The notes: generated from the letters alone by a model not told the origin. 64,000 nucleotides of DNA from Vibrio rotiferianus CAIM 577 = LMG 21460 (GCF_002741985.1 NZ_APHW01000101.1:124001-188000), one strand, 5' to 3'. Numbered from the stretch's first letter, positions 1-9,324 are shown. Program-made: numbers and translations.

Positions 1-490
1 CTTCTGGATTTATATTGTCCAAAATCAAAGGCTCTGAGCTTTGTGTTGGGTAATACGCGAGAACCATATGGAACTGATTCAGTTCAATGGCTTTAACGTA
101 CACCAAGCGCATTTTTGAATCAGGAACACCCAATTCAAGCAATGAGAAATACTTGGCGATGGTAAAATCTTCACAATCTCCGGCGCTACTACCTAAGAAC
201 TCTAAAGGTGTTGCCCAGTAGTCTTTTTTCCCCCAAAGCTTTATATCATCGACAAAATACATTTGGTTGAAAAAATCATTGACTCCCGTCAGTTTTTCTT
301 GAGTAGTAAGGTGTTGGTATAACTCAATGTTTTCCCGCCATGTTTTAACACGTAAGCCCGCTCTTTCACCGTAGGTGTTGGTGACCGCGTTTATCCATTT
401 CTGCTCAAGTGGGCTCTGGGCTCCTCCGGGAAGAGCGAGCAAACTTAAACTCAACAGAACGCTAACTTTACGCTTTAAATTCAGTGGCAT
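1..490 (-). CDS. lapG: LapG-like periplasmic cysteine protease (3' end outside window)
   Basis: Reading the minus strand from an ATG at 490 gives 163 residues that run off the left edge. A hydrophobic signal sequence (about residues 8-24, ending GGAQS) is followed by a bacterial transglutaminase-like cysteine protease domain. The catalytic triad is visible: Cys106 in GDCEDF, His141 in FHMVLAYY and Asp158 in ILDN. The 35- and 17-residue spacings are close to those of Pseudomonas LapG. LapG cleaves the N-terminus of large surface adhesins in the periplasm and is held inactive by the c-di-GMP receptor LapD. The gene lies 93 bp downstream of a LapC-type secretion adaptor on the same strand, which supports an adhesin-release role. 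No good ribosome binding site precedes the ATG. LapD and the adhesin are not in the window. Confidence 0.8.
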   Translation of the reverse strand, partial: MPLNLKRKVSVLLSLSLLALPGGAQSPLEQKWINAVTNTYGERAGLRVKTWRENIELYQHLTTQEKLTGVNDFFNQMYFVDDIKLWGKKDYWATPLEFLGSSAGDCEDFTIAKYFSLLELGVPDSKMRLVYVKAIELNQFHMVLAYYPTQSSEPLILDNINPE

Positions 491-583
491 AATCGATATA
501 CATCACAACTGTTATCACGATCAATGTTCGTCATTGAGAACTTACTTAATTTGAGCTCGTTGATCGGATCTTTGCTTCGATGC

Positions 584-1975
584 TTACTCCTTTAATGCGT
601 TATTTTTTGCGCTCAAAATTGGCTTCAATAGGTACTCCAATACTGTTCGCTTGCCTGTGATGATATCAACAGACGCGGTCATACCTGGAATAATTGGCAG
701 ATCGGCACCCTTACCAAAATTGGTTTTATCAGTACGTACGCGGACGATATAAAAGCTATTCCCTTCTTCGTCCTGAGTAGTGTCTGCACTGATGTGTTCG
801 AGTACCCCTTCTAAGCCTCCATATTTAGTGAAGTCATAAGCGGTGAACTTAACGATGGCGTGCAAATCTGGACGTAAGAATGCAATATCTTGAGGGGCGA
901 TTTTTGCTTCCACCAACAAAGTATCTTCGGTTGGAACGATTTCTACAATGTCCATACCGGGTTGAATAACCCCGCCAACCGTATTGACGTTTAACGTTTT
1001 GATCGTGCCTGTTACAGGGGATACGACGATAGTCCGGTTAACACGGTCTTCTAACCCAACCGCAGATTCAACCAACGCTGACAACTGATCTTGAGTTTTA
1101 TTGAGTTTCTCTTGTTGCTCCGAACGAAACTTAAGTGCCACATCTATCCGGTTCAACATTGCCTCTTTGATCGAAGATTTGATCACCGGCATTTTTAGTT
1201 CGCTCGATGTCATTTCACGGCGAGACTCGTTGACTTGACGCTGTAGTTTCAATAGCTCAATACGTGGAACGACGCCTTCATCAGCAAGAGGTTTCGTGAT
1301 ATCCAGCTCTTTCTTGGCAAATGAGTAACTCTGACGCAAGTTGCGCACACGAGCTTCGATCTCAACGAGATCTTGCTGTTTCTGTTTTACCTGTTGATCA
1401 ATGACCGATAATTGGTTGCGCAGGTTGTCTAGATCTTCACGGTACTCCGCTTTTTGGCGTTGAGTCAGTTTTGGCTGGTTTTCTTCTAATGTCGGTGGGA
1501 AGGTCAGTTTTCCGTAATCAAGCAGAACGCTTTTCTCCCAATCCTTTTCATCAAACTCTCGATTTACTTCGACACTGCTAATAGAGGCGGAGAGCTGCAA
1601 AACTGACGCGGTTAAGTTAGCCACTTGCTGTTCTCGTTCACGAAAGTCAGAGCGAAAACGCGTGTCATCAATCAAAAGCAATTGCTGACCTTTTTCGACT
1701 TGTTGGCCTTCTTTGACAAGGATCTCTTTAACTAAGCCACCTTCTAAGTTTTGCACGACTTGTATTTGCGATGAAGGAATGACTTTTCCCTGACCAACCG
1801 TGACTTTGTCAATCTCTGCCCAAGATGCCCAGCCAATTGCAGCAGCGAAAAAAAGCAACATTACCCAAAGCATTAAACGGGCACTACTTGGTGTGTTGAG
1901 AAGCAATGCTGCGGTCTTGTCGTCAACAAAATCCAACTCTTCGTTGCTGAGTTTGTTGTAGTTATCTCGGCTCAT
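584..1975 (-). CDS. lapC: HlyD-family type I secretion membrane fusion protein (LapC-like)
   Basis: The 463-residue product has a cytoplasmic N-terminus, one transmembrane helix (about 34-53), a lipoyl-like half motif with VVQNLEGG near residue 75, a long periplasmic coiled coil (about 150-310) and a second lipoyl/beta-barrel part ending in a typical TGKRTVLEYLLKP tail. This is the adaptor that links an inner-membrane ABC exporter to a TolC-like channel in type I secretion. Proximity to the LapG-like protease suggests that it exports a large RTX or Lap adhesin. The ABC exporter (LapB) and outer membrane factor (LapE) are not seen here, so the assignment to the Lap system rests on the neighbour. 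Some other HlyD adaptors share this architecture. Confidence 0.8.
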   Translation of the reverse strand: MSRDNYNKLSNEELDFVDDKTAALLLNTPSSARLMLWVMLLFFAAAIGWASWAEIDKVTVGQGKVIPSSQIQVVQNLEGGLVKEILVKEGQQVEKGQQLLLIDDTRFRSDFREREQQVANLTASVLQLSASISSVEVNREFDEKDWEKSVLLDYGKLTFPPTLEENQPKLTQRQKAEYREDLDNLRNQLSVIDQQVKQKQQDLVEIEARVRNLRQSYSFAKKELDITKPLADEGVVPRIELLKLQRQVNESRREMTSSELKMPVIKSSIKEAMLNRIDVALKFRSEQQEKLNKTQDQLSALVESAVGLEDRVNRTIVVSPVTGTIKTLNVNTVGGVIQPGMDIVEIVPTEDTLLVEAKIAPQDIAFLRPDLHAIVKFTAYDFTKYGGLEGVLEHISADTTQDEEGNSFYIVRVRTDKTNFGKGADLPIIPGMTASVDIITGKRTVLEYLLKPILSAKNNALKE

Positions 1976-2074
1976 TACATTCCTTGTTTTATAAAGAATA
2001 AATATCTTTTTGATTTTATTCTCATTTATTGACCATGTTAAGTAATAGCGACAGGATCAATAAATTAATTCTAT

Positions 2075-3298
2075 CTAGGCCTTGAACTGTGTTTTGTCCA
2101 ACTGATGCTTTTTTAGCTTGTCATACAATGTCTTGCGTGACACGTTCAATTCTAGTTGAACCTCTTTCAGCCTGCCTTTATGGCGTTGTAAAGCATCAAA
2201 TAACAGACAGTATTCAAAGTGTTCTGTGCGCTGAGTCATACTTTGGAGTTCAATGCTGCGTTCGTTACTCCATTCACTCATAGGAAATGCTGCTGGTTTT
2301 AATGCTCGCAGCTCGGCGAACTGTCGTAGTTGTTTGATGTTCTCAGGCCACGACATTTGGGTTACTTGGTTTATTTCTTCCAATGTAATTTGTGGCGGCT
2401 GCAACTGATATCGGCTCGCGGAGTAGCGGACAAAGTGCTTATACAATGGAGCGATATCTTCTTTGCGTTCGTCCAGTGTCGGTAAGTGAATAACGAGAGC
2501 GGTGTTTTGAATATCAAAGCACGCACTGATGCCAGCACCTAAAACGCGTTTCAACCCAGGGTGCTGCACCAGTTTATCCCAACGATCGGCAGGGAGATAT
2601 TCGAGACTGTGGACGTATAAACTGGATGATGATTTGCCTTGCGTAAGATAATCAATGCTTTTAGTAAATGCTTCATCAGAAAGTTCAGATAGATCGTACC
2701 CTGAAGCAATAAGTAATTCGCTGTCTGGCGTCGCGTGAATATCGTGAGCAAACTGGGCAGCTAAGCGGCGGCCAGTTCCTTCTTTGCCTAAGAATATCAT
2801 TGGTTTATTTGGTGTGCTGCTAATGATAGTTCGACGTACTGTTACCATTGCTTGGCTGTGACCGATCATTTTGGGACCAACATGAGTTTGCATGTCGAGT
2901 TCTTTTTTAAGCCATACGTTTTCTTGCAGGAGCAGCAGTTTGTCTTTGGCATTGTTCAGTGACTTCATTAGTTGCTCAGTCGAGAATGGCTTTTCCAAGA
3001 AATCATAAGCGCCTGCTTTCATCGCTTCCACAGCCGTTTTAACGTCACCATGGCCAGTGAGGACAATGACTTGAAAGTGTGCATTTTTGCTCAGTAGGGT
3101 TTTCATGAATTCGAGCCCATCCATGACGGGCATATGAATATCCGTGATAACTACTGCTGGCGTTTGCACGTCAATTTCCCTGAGTGCTTCTATGGCATTT
3201 GGAAAGCAAGTAACGGTTAGTCCTTCAATCATTAATGCTTGGGAAACAGCATCACGAATGTGGGGCTCATCATCGACAAAGTAGATTAGATCATTCAT
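2075..3298 (-). CDS. DctD-like response regulator with degenerate AAA+ domain
   Basis: The 407-residue protein has a receiver domain (1-120; acidic pair at 9-10, phospho-acceptor Asp53 in ITDIHMP, Thr81, Lys103), an AAA+-like central domain (about 142-340) and a Fis-type helix-turn-helix (365-403, ending NVSRKTLYDKLKKHQ). It resembles DctD, which activates sigma-54 promoters for C4-dicarboxylate uptake, but the ATPase signatures are lost. Walker A reads GKEGTGRR at 171-178, without the usual Lys. The Walker B position reads SLYVHSL at 226-232, without Asp-Glu. There is no GAFTGA loop. It therefore probably cannot remodel sigma-54 polymerase in the usual way and may act as a phosphorylation-controlled DNA-binding protein. 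Its start overlaps the end of the sensor kinase gene by 8 bp, so the two are co-transcribed. Confidence 0.85.
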   Translation of the reverse strand: MNDLIYFVDDEPHIRDAVSQALMIEGLTVTCFPNAIEALREIDVQTPAVVITDIHMPVMDGLEFMKTLLSKNAHFQVIVLTGHGDVKTAVEAMKAGAYDFLEKPFSTEQLMKSLNNAKDKLLLLQENVWLKKELDMQTHVGPKMIGHSQAMVTVRRTIISSTPNKPMIFLGKEGTGRRLAAQFAHDIHATPDSELLIASGYDLSELSDEAFTKSIDYLTQGKSSSSLYVHSLEYLPADRWDKLVQHPGLKRVLGAGISACFDIQNTALVIHLPTLDERKEDIAPLYKHFVRYSASRYQLQPPQITLEEINQVTQMSWPENIKQLRQFAELRALKPAAFPMSEWSNERSIELQSMTQRTEHFEYCLLFDALQRHKGRLKEVQLELNVSRKTLYDKLKKHQLDKTQFKA

Positions 3299-5168
3299 GA
3301 GGTTGCTCCGTAGGTTCTGTTACAAGAGGGACGGTAATCACGAAGGTCATGCCAGCTAACTCATGGGTACTTTTGTTGGCGTGATTAAATGCAGTCAAAC
3401 TGCCGCCGTAGCTCTCAAGAATCCTTTTAGAAATCGTAAGGCCAAGCCCTAAACCTTCTGGTTTGGTCGTAAAGAATGGATCAAACACTTTTTCTAATGA
3501 AGAGTCTGACATTCCCGGGCCATTATCAGAGATTAAAATGTCACATAAATTATCGTGACATTGAACAGCCAGCGATATCTGAGGATCAATACGTTGTCCA
3601 TCCATGGCTTGAGCCGCATTGTGAAAAAGATTAATCAACACTTGCTCAAGCTCGACACTGTGAATGGCTAAGCTTATGTTGCGGTGAATGGTTGGGACTT
3701 TCAGCGTGACGCCTTGTTTGATCAGTTTGTTGCTCAGTATGCTGGTGGCGTTGTGAACAGAGTCATGCAAATTAGCGATTTCATTATGTGTGTTTTGATC
3801 TGATTTACGAGTAAACACTTTTAAGCGAGCAATTACCTCTGAAATTGTATCATTCAAGCTCAGCATTTTGGCAAGATTAGCCGTGACCAGTGGGTATTGT
3901 TCCATTGCCATCAAACGCTGAGAGTTTTCTGTGTATGTCCTCAGTGCGGCTAGAGGTTGGTTAATTTCATGGTTAATGCTGGCTGAAAGCTCTCCTAAAA
4001 GAGCGAGCTTTGCGGCTTGCGTGAGCTCTTGCTGGGTTTGTTTCAACTCTTTTTGGCTCAGCTGATATTGACTAATTGTTTGTTGTAACTGTTGATTTGC
4101 CTGACTTAGTACTACGGTACGTTGTGTTACTTTTTCTTCCAAACTGACATTCATTTCAGCGAGACGAGCTTTGTTGACCATCATCTGAAACCAAGCCAGT
4201 GCGATTAAGCTCATTAAGCTGTAGAAAATCAGAAAGATGATGTCTGCTTGTAATGCTGCCATCAGAATTTGATTTTTCGTGACGATAGCAATGACTCGAT
4301 AACCTTTTGTATGCAAAGGCTCGGCATAGGCAAGGTAATGCTCTGATGGCAGCAAAGAAGAGTGTTTAAAATCCGTAAAGTCACCTTCTTGGGTTATATC
4401 GCCACGGTATTGAGGGAGTTGGTCACCATATTGTTGTGTGCGTGTGAGGTAGCTTGTTTGCGACTCTGTTAAGGGGAACAGCGCTTTGTATCGCCAGTTG
4501 GGCAAATTGCTCATAAACACAATATTGTGTTCATCTACCACGAGTATATCCGTCGATTCTTGAGCAAGGCTTTGTTCGAGTTGTTCGAGGTTTACTTTTA
4601 CCGTGATAACACCAAGTAAGTTTCCATCGGCGATTAGCGGGGATGCAAAAAAATACCCTCTTTTATTTGAGCGAGCCCCAAGCGCAACATATTGAGCTTT
4701 CTCCCCTTTCATTGCATTTTGGAAATAGGGTCTAAAGCTAAAATCTGCACCAACGAAACTGTCTGCTTGTTCAAAATTGCTTGATGCGATTACGGTTCCT
4801 GTTCGGTCATGAACATAGATCGTGTCGGCAAGGCTTTGTTTAAGCCAGTCCGATAATAGTTGATTAAGCGATGATGAAGGTTCTTGGTTTTTAAGTGCAG
4901 ACAACAGGCGAGGATCATGGCTTAGTACGTTGGGGATTTGTTCAAACTTCGCCAGTTCAGCGTCGATTTTTTGTGACACTTGATTTGATAATGTTGCAAG
5001 AAGTGATTGCCATTGGCGTTGCTGATATTGAGTCGCATAGTAGTGGGTAAGCAGTAACCCGACGAGTCCAACTGCGCTAATCAATAAAACAAAATGCCGA
5101 ATGGCTTTAGGGTTGAGTATGTTCACGGCGAGCTCACTGGTTTTTAACGCCATGTTAGCAAAAGGCAT
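3291..5168 (-). CDS. DctB-like sensor histidine kinase
   Basis: The 625-residue membrane kinase has a first transmembrane helix at about 25-44, a periplasmic double-Cache sensor region, a second helix around 300-325, a coiled-coil linker, a HisKA dimerisation domain with the phospho-accepting His in SINHEINQPLAAL, and an HATPase domain with N, G1 (DNGPGM) and G2 (GLGLGLTISKRI) boxes. DctB-type kinases sense C4-dicarboxylates or other small carboxylates in the periplasm. The gene is first in a two-gene operon with the degenerate DctD-like regulator. No dicarboxylate transporter is adjacent, so the ligand is open. The ATG at 5168 is followed by a second possible start at 5153. Neither has a strong ribosome binding site. 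Confidence 0.85.
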   Translation of the reverse strand: MPFANMALKTSELAVNILNPKAIRHFVLLISAVGLVGLLLTHYYATQYQQRQWQSLLATLSNQVSQKIDAELAKFEQIPNVLSHDPRLLSALKNQEPSSSLNQLLSDWLKQSLADTIYVHDRTGTVIASSNFEQADSFVGADFSFRPYFQNAMKGEKAQYVALGARSNKRGYFFASPLIADGNLLGVITVKVNLEQLEQSLAQESTDILVVDEHNIVFMSNLPNWRYKALFPLTESQTSYLTRTQQYGDQLPQYRGDITQEGDFTDFKHSSLLPSEHYLAYAEPLHTKGYRVIAIVTKNQILMAALQADIIFLIFYSLMSLIALAWFQMMVNKARLAEMNVSLEEKVTQRTVVLSQANQQLQQTISQYQLSQKELKQTQQELTQAAKLALLGELSASINHEINQPLAALRTYTENSQRLMAMEQYPLVTANLAKMLSLNDTISEVIARLKVFTRKSDQNTHNEIANLHDSVHNATSILSNKLIKQGVTLKVPTIHRNISLAIHSVELEQVLINLFHNAAQAMDGQRIDPQISLAVQCHDNLCDILISDNGPGMSDSSLEKVFDPFFTTKPEGLGLGLTISKRILESYGGSLTAFNHANKSTHELAGMTFVITVPLVTEPTEQPHE

Positions 5169-5348
5169 TTAAAGGTACATTGAGCCACAACCACAACGAG
5201 AATTAGATCTGAATTTTGTGGGTTTGAACAAGGAATATCGGCGTATCAAAGAGTAGGGTGAGGCCCATTACCTTTGCGCTAACAAGGCTGACCTTGTAAT
5301 TCCCCACCATCAAGCGCACAATCGAGAAAAAATAGTGAAGGAGTGAAG

Positions 5349-5984
5349 ATGGAACTTTCCGACATCCGCCGTGAATACACAAAAGGTGGCTTACGCCGTA
5401 AAGACCTAAAAGCGGATCCAATCGACCAATTTAACTTATGGTTGGAGCAAGCAATCCAAGCTGGTTTGACTGACCCAACAGCAATGACAGTTGCAACGGT
5501 TGATGAAAACGGTATGCCATTTCAACGTATTGTTTTGCTAAAGAACGTCGATAAAGACGGCTTCGTTTTTTATACCAACTTAGGCAGCCGTAAAGCCCAG
5601 CATCTTGAGCACAACAGCAATATTAGCCTCCATTTCCCATGGCACCCGCTTGAGCGACAAATTCATATTACTGGTGTCGCAGAGAAGTTGTCACCAATGG
5701 AGAACATGAAGTACTTCACTTCGCGCCCGAAAGAGAGTCAGCTAGCGGCCATTGCGAGTAAACAAAGTAGCCGCATCTCTGCTCGTGGTGTGCTAGAAGG
5801 AAAATTTCTAGAGCTGAAACAAAAGTTTGCTAAAGGCGAGATCCCTGTACCTACCTTTTGGGGAGGGTTTAGAGTTAAGCCTAAGAGTATTGAGTTTTGG
5901 CAAGGTGGTGAACACCGTCTGCATGACCGCTTCTTGTTCTCTCAGCATGATGGTGAGTGGGATATTGATCGCTTAGCGCCATAG
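5349..5984 (+). CDS. pdxH: Pyridoxine/pyridoxamine 5'-phosphate oxidase
   Basis: The 211-residue flavoenzyme starts MELSDIRREYTKGGL. Family signatures include RIVLLKNVDKDGFVFYTN, the SRKAQHLE and FPWHPLERQ segments, and a C-terminal WQGGEHRLHDR motif that binds FMN and substrate. It oxidises pyridoxine or pyridoxamine 5'-phosphate to pyridoxal 5'-phosphate with FMN and oxygen. I chose the ATG at 5349 because an AAGGAG ribosome binding site (5338-5343) lies 5 bases upstream. The GTG at 5343 falls inside that site. The gene is alone on this strand, divergent from the sensor kinase and convergent with the ABC exporter, with a hairpin terminator just downstream. Confidence 0.95.
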   Translation: MELSDIRREYTKGGLRRKDLKADPIDQFNLWLEQAIQAGLTDPTAMTVATVDENGMPFQRIVLLKNVDKDGFVFYTNLGSRKAQHLEHNSNISLHFPWHPLERQIHITGVAEKLSPMENMKYFTSRPKESQLAAIASKQSSRISARGVLEGKFLELKQKFAKGEIPVPTFWGGFRVKPKSIEFWQGGEHRLHDRFLFSQHDGEWDIDRLAP

Positions 5985-6002
5985 CTTTGAACATCAGATA
6001 AT

Positions 6003-6028
6003 AAAACACCGCCGAAAGGCGGTGTTTT
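6003..6028 (+). terminator. Intrinsic terminator after pdxH, probably bidirectional
   Basis: An 11-bp perfect stem (6003-6013 with 6018-6028) with a GAAA loop is flanked by A and T runs on both sides. It can end pdxH transcripts and those of the convergent ABC exporter gene. Confidence 0.9.
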
Positions 6029-6064
6029 GTTTTGAGGCATTTATTGCTTAAGCTTGCTTATCTT

Positions 6065-7897
6065 CTATCTCCTCACCAAGGAACCCCCCCCAGTTTGGTG
6101 AGCCCAAAGTTGAGCATAAATACCGTTGTTAGCGATAAGCTCTTTGTGCGAACCTTGCTCGACGATGTTGCCTTTATCAAGCACAATCAAACGGTCCATT
6201 TGCGCAATAGTCGACAAGCGGTGTGCAATGGCGATAACCGTTTTTCCTTGCATCAGCTCGTTCAAGCTTTCTTGAATAGCGGCTTCAACTTCTGAATCCA
6301 ACGCAGAGGTTGCTTCATCAAGTACCAGCAATGGTGCATCTTTTAGTAATACGCGAGAAATCGCGATACGTTGACGTTGACCACCAGACAATTTCACACC
6401 GCGCTCGCCTACTTGTGCGTCGTAACCTACGTTGCCGAATGGGTCGGTTAGGGTATCGATAAACTCATGTGCATGCGCCTGCTTGGTTGCTTTTAGCAGC
6501 TCTTCTTCTGTAGCATCAGGATTGCCATACAAGATATTGTCGCGGATAGAGCGGTGTAGCAGAGAGGTATCCTGCGTTACCATACCAATCTTTGAGCGTA
6601 GTGAGTCCTGAGTCACACTTGAAATTTCTTGGCCATCAATCTTAATACTGCCTTCTTCAACATCATGGAAACGAAGCAATAGGTTCACTAAGGTTGATTT
6701 ACCTGCTCCAGAGCGGCCAACTAAACCCACTTTTTCACCGGGTTTGATATTAAGGTCGAGGTTGCTGATCACGCCTTTTTTCTCACCGTAATGGAAACTG
6801 ACGTTGTCAAAGTGGATACCACCTTCAGACACTTGTAGAGCTTTCGCATCCGGTTTGTCTTGGATATCAATAGGCTTAGATAATGTTTTCATACCATCGA
6901 CAACAGTACCCAAGTTTTCGAACAGGGCTCCGACTTCCCACATGATCCACATCGACATACCGTTAATTCGCAGTGCTAAGCTGACGGCAATCGCAATTGC
7001 CCCGACACTGATGGCACTGTCCAACCACAAGTAAATCGACAGTGCAGCTACCGAGAACACTAATAGGTAGTTGGAGATTTCGACTGCTACATCAAAGCCT
7101 GTCACCAAGCGCATTTGACGATAAACGGTATTCAGGAAGCCTTTCATACCTTCTTCGGCATACTGCGTTTCTCGTTTGCTATGAGAGAACAGTTTCACGG
7201 TTTGAATATTGGTGTAGCTATCGACAATACGTCCAGTCATGGTTGAACGAGCATCGGCTTGCTCGGTTGCTACCTTTTTTAGTTTAGGGACAAAGTAAAT
7301 CTGAATAGCAATATAAGCGGCTAGCCATACCAGCATCGGGATCATCAAGCGCCAATCGGCAGCCGCTAACATGACGATGATGCTGGTGAAGTAAACCGAG
7401 ACGTAGACAAACACGTCCATTGTCTTCATGACGGTCTCTCGCACCGCTAAAGAGGTTTGCATTACCTTAGTAGCAACACGGCCAGCAAAATCATCTTGAT
7501 AGAAGTTCAAGCTTTGATTGAGCAAGTAACGGTGTGCAAGCCAGCGTACTGACATTGGATAGTTACCCAGCAGAGTCTGGTGAATGAGTAGCGAGTAAAC
7601 TACGACCAAAATAGGCATGACAATCAGCAATAAAGAGCCATAGAAAATAAGGTCGGCTTTATTGTCTTGCAAGAAGGTTTCTGGATTGCTGGTGGATAGC
7701 CAATCAACCAACTGGCCCATGGCACCAAACAGAGACACTTCGACGATCGCCACAATCGTCGACATTAAGGACATGATGATCAGCGGCTTTTCATATCCAC
7801 GAGTATAGTGGCGTAAAAAAGCAAAGATCCCGGTAGGTGGCTGATCAGGGGTTGATTTGGGGAACGGCTCGGTAAAGCCTTCAAATCGTTTAAACAT
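6065..7897 (-). CDS. ABC exporter, fused permease and ATPase
   Basis: The 610-residue half-transporter has six transmembrane helices in the first 330 residues and a C-terminal ATPase with Walker A (GRSGAGKSTL), Q-loop (MVTQDTSLLHRSI), ABC signature (LSGGQRQRIAISR), Walker B (LLVLDEATSALD) and H-loop (AIAHRLSTI). It should export a lipophilic or drug-like substrate as a homodimer or heterodimer; the substrate cannot be told. The gene is monocistronic. Codons near the 3' end contain eight consecutive G on the coding strand (6084-6091 as C). In the present frame the protein ends HQTGGGSLVRR. With six or nine G it would end GGFLGEEIEDKQA or GGGFLGEEIEDKQA at a stop at 6048-6050. That looks like the ancestral tail, so the current end may be a slippage product or a sequencing error. 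Confidence 0.9.
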   Translation of the reverse strand: MFKRFEGFTEPFPKSTPDQPPTGIFAFLRHYTRGYEKPLIIMSLMSTIVAIVEVSLFGAMGQLVDWLSTSNPETFLQDNKADLIFYGSLLLIVMPILVVVYSLLIHQTLLGNYPMSVRWLAHRYLLNQSLNFYQDDFAGRVATKVMQTSLAVRETVMKTMDVFVYVSVYFTSIIVMLAAADWRLMIPMLVWLAAYIAIQIYFVPKLKKVATEQADARSTMTGRIVDSYTNIQTVKLFSHSKRETQYAEEGMKGFLNTVYRQMRLVTGFDVAVEISNYLLVFSVAALSIYLWLDSAISVGAIAIAVSLALRINGMSMWIMWEVGALFENLGTVVDGMKTLSKPIDIQDKPDAKALQVSEGGIHFDNVSFHYGEKKGVISNLDLNIKPGEKVGLVGRSGAGKSTLVNLLLRFHDVEEGSIKIDGQEISSVTQDSLRSKIGMVTQDTSLLHRSIRDNILYGNPDATEEELLKATKQAHAHEFIDTLTDPFGNVGYDAQVGERGVKLSGGQRQRIAISRVLLKDAPLLVLDEATSALDSEVEAAIQESLNELMQGKTVIAIAHRLSTIAQMDRLIVLDKGNIVEQGSHKELIANNGIYAQLWAHQTGGGSLVRR

Positions 7898-8302
7898 AAC
7901 TCTTCCTAAAGTTAATAGTTGCCATCTCAGTAATTGAATCCATCAATTCTTCCTGCTTTGGACGAAGCAGTTAATACCGAGTATGAGACAAGACATATTG
8001 TGGTCTGCTAGCCAGAAAAGCAGACACTTTTGCGTATGTGTGAGAGGCGAAAAAATAGTCTAACCGATTGCCTTTTAAATGTAACTAGTTGGTTATAAAG
8101 AATTCGCTAGTGCATTATTCTTGAGATGACCATTCACGCGTCACAAAACAGTAAATCGACCAAGTGACAATAAAAAGTCGGACAATTTTGTATTTTGTCA
8201 GTGAATATTACTTTTGATTGATGGAATTGTTATTAAAAACAGCAAAACCGAGCTTAACAATAATTTTACAATCTCATCGTTCTAGTGATAAGGATAAGAT
8301 GG
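7898..8302. promoter_or_regulatory. Divergent intergenic region, ABC exporter and ctlX-like gene
   Basis: This 405-bp AT-rich spacer must hold both divergent promoters. The only structure I can name is a 7-bp stem with a 9-base loop (8003-8009 with 8019-8025), followed on the plus strand by a short T run. No clear operator was recognised. Confidence 0.4.
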
Positions 8303-9304
8303 ATGCTATTACACGAATCAGTGCCTCAGAATGCACGTGAACCAGAAGAAAGTACGCAAAGTGCTCAGCGTCATACCGCTAATTGTGTTGTGATGGTTCC
8401 GCCGAAAGAGTTTCGCTTTAATGAAGAAACCGCGCAAGACAACGAGTTTCAACACCAAGTGTCTCTGACTCAAGAAGAGGTCTCACGTAACACCATGGCT
8501 GAATTTTCCGCGATGGTTGAAACATTGCGTAAGGAAGGCGTGCAAGTCGTCGAGTTTGATTACCCTCAATCAGACATTGCCACGCCAGATGCGGTGTTCC
8601 CGAACAACTGGTTTAGCACCACTCCAGAAGGCACTTTGTATACCTTCCCGATGGCGTGTGAAAACCGTCAGCATGAAGTTCGCCCAGATGTGCTGGTCGC
8701 AGCATTAGCGCAAGCGGGTCGAGAAGTGCATCAACAAGATTCATTAACCGAATACCTTGATGAAGAAGCCTACCTAGAAAGCACTGGCGTGATGGTGTTT
8801 GACCACTTCAACAAAACCGTTTATGCGGCCCTTTCACAACGTTGTGATCGTCTGGTGTTAGAAGATTACGCCAAGCGCATTGGTTATGATCGCGTGATTT
8901 CTTTCCAAACCCGTTTGCCTTCTGGCGCGCCGATTTACCACACTAACGTGATGATGGCGGTAGGTGAGCAGTTCTGCGTGATATGTGATGAAGTGATCCC
9001 TGAATTTGAGCGTCGCTTTGTGCTTAAATCATTGGCGAAAGATAAGCAGGTGATCTCGATTTCTCTTGAGCAGATGAACCAGTTCTGTGGCAACATCCTT
9101 CAATTGGAAACGGTACGCGGCGATAAGGTGATTGCTATGTCTCAATCGGCTTATGATGCATTCTCACCTGCACAAAGAAATCAACTAGCGACACATGGAA
9201 AATTGCTGCCATTCGATGTTTCTACCATCGAATCGATTGGCGGTGGTTCTGTACGTTGCATGCTCGGCGAAGTGTTCCTACCAAGTCGCAAAGCTGTGCT
9301 CTAA
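8303..9304 (+). CDS. CtlX-like citrulline/arginine amidinohydrolase
   Basis: The 333-residue product belongs to the amidinotransferase/arginine deiminase-like fold. It shows the N-terminal segment ANCVVMVPPKEFRFNEETA, FPNNWFST, an acidic MVFDHFN segment, the catalytic His in YHTNVMM and the catalytic Cys in GGGSVRCMLGE (about residue 319). CtlX-type proteins hydrolyse guanidino or ureido compounds such as citrulline, although the exact substrate in Vibrio is not established by sequence. The ATG at 8303 is preferred because AAGGA at 8290-8294 is well spaced. The earlier in-frame GTG at 8285 precedes that site. The gene is monocistronic, with its own terminator. Confidence 0.8.
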   Translation: MLLHESVPQNAREPEESTQSAQRHTANCVVMVPPKEFRFNEETAQDNEFQHQVSLTQEEVSRNTMAEFSAMVETLRKEGVQVVEFDYPQSDIATPDAVFPNNWFSTTPEGTLYTFPMACENRQHEVRPDVLVAALAQAGREVHQQDSLTEYLDEEAYLESTGVMVFDHFNKTVYAALSQRCDRLVLEDYAKRIGYDRVISFQTRLPSGAPIYHTNVMMAVGEQFCVICDEVIPEFERRFVLKSLAKDKQVISISLEQMNQFCGNILQLETVRGDKVIAMSQSAYDAFSPAQRNQLATHGKLLPFDVSTIESIGGGSVRCMLGEVFLPSRKAVL

Positions 9305-9324
9305 CACTCCCGCAAATTTCCTTC

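Noticed and set aside
8200..8220. Possible ArgR-like half box before the ctlX-like gene
   Set aside because: Only one weak half (GTGAATATTAC) is present, with no matching partner.
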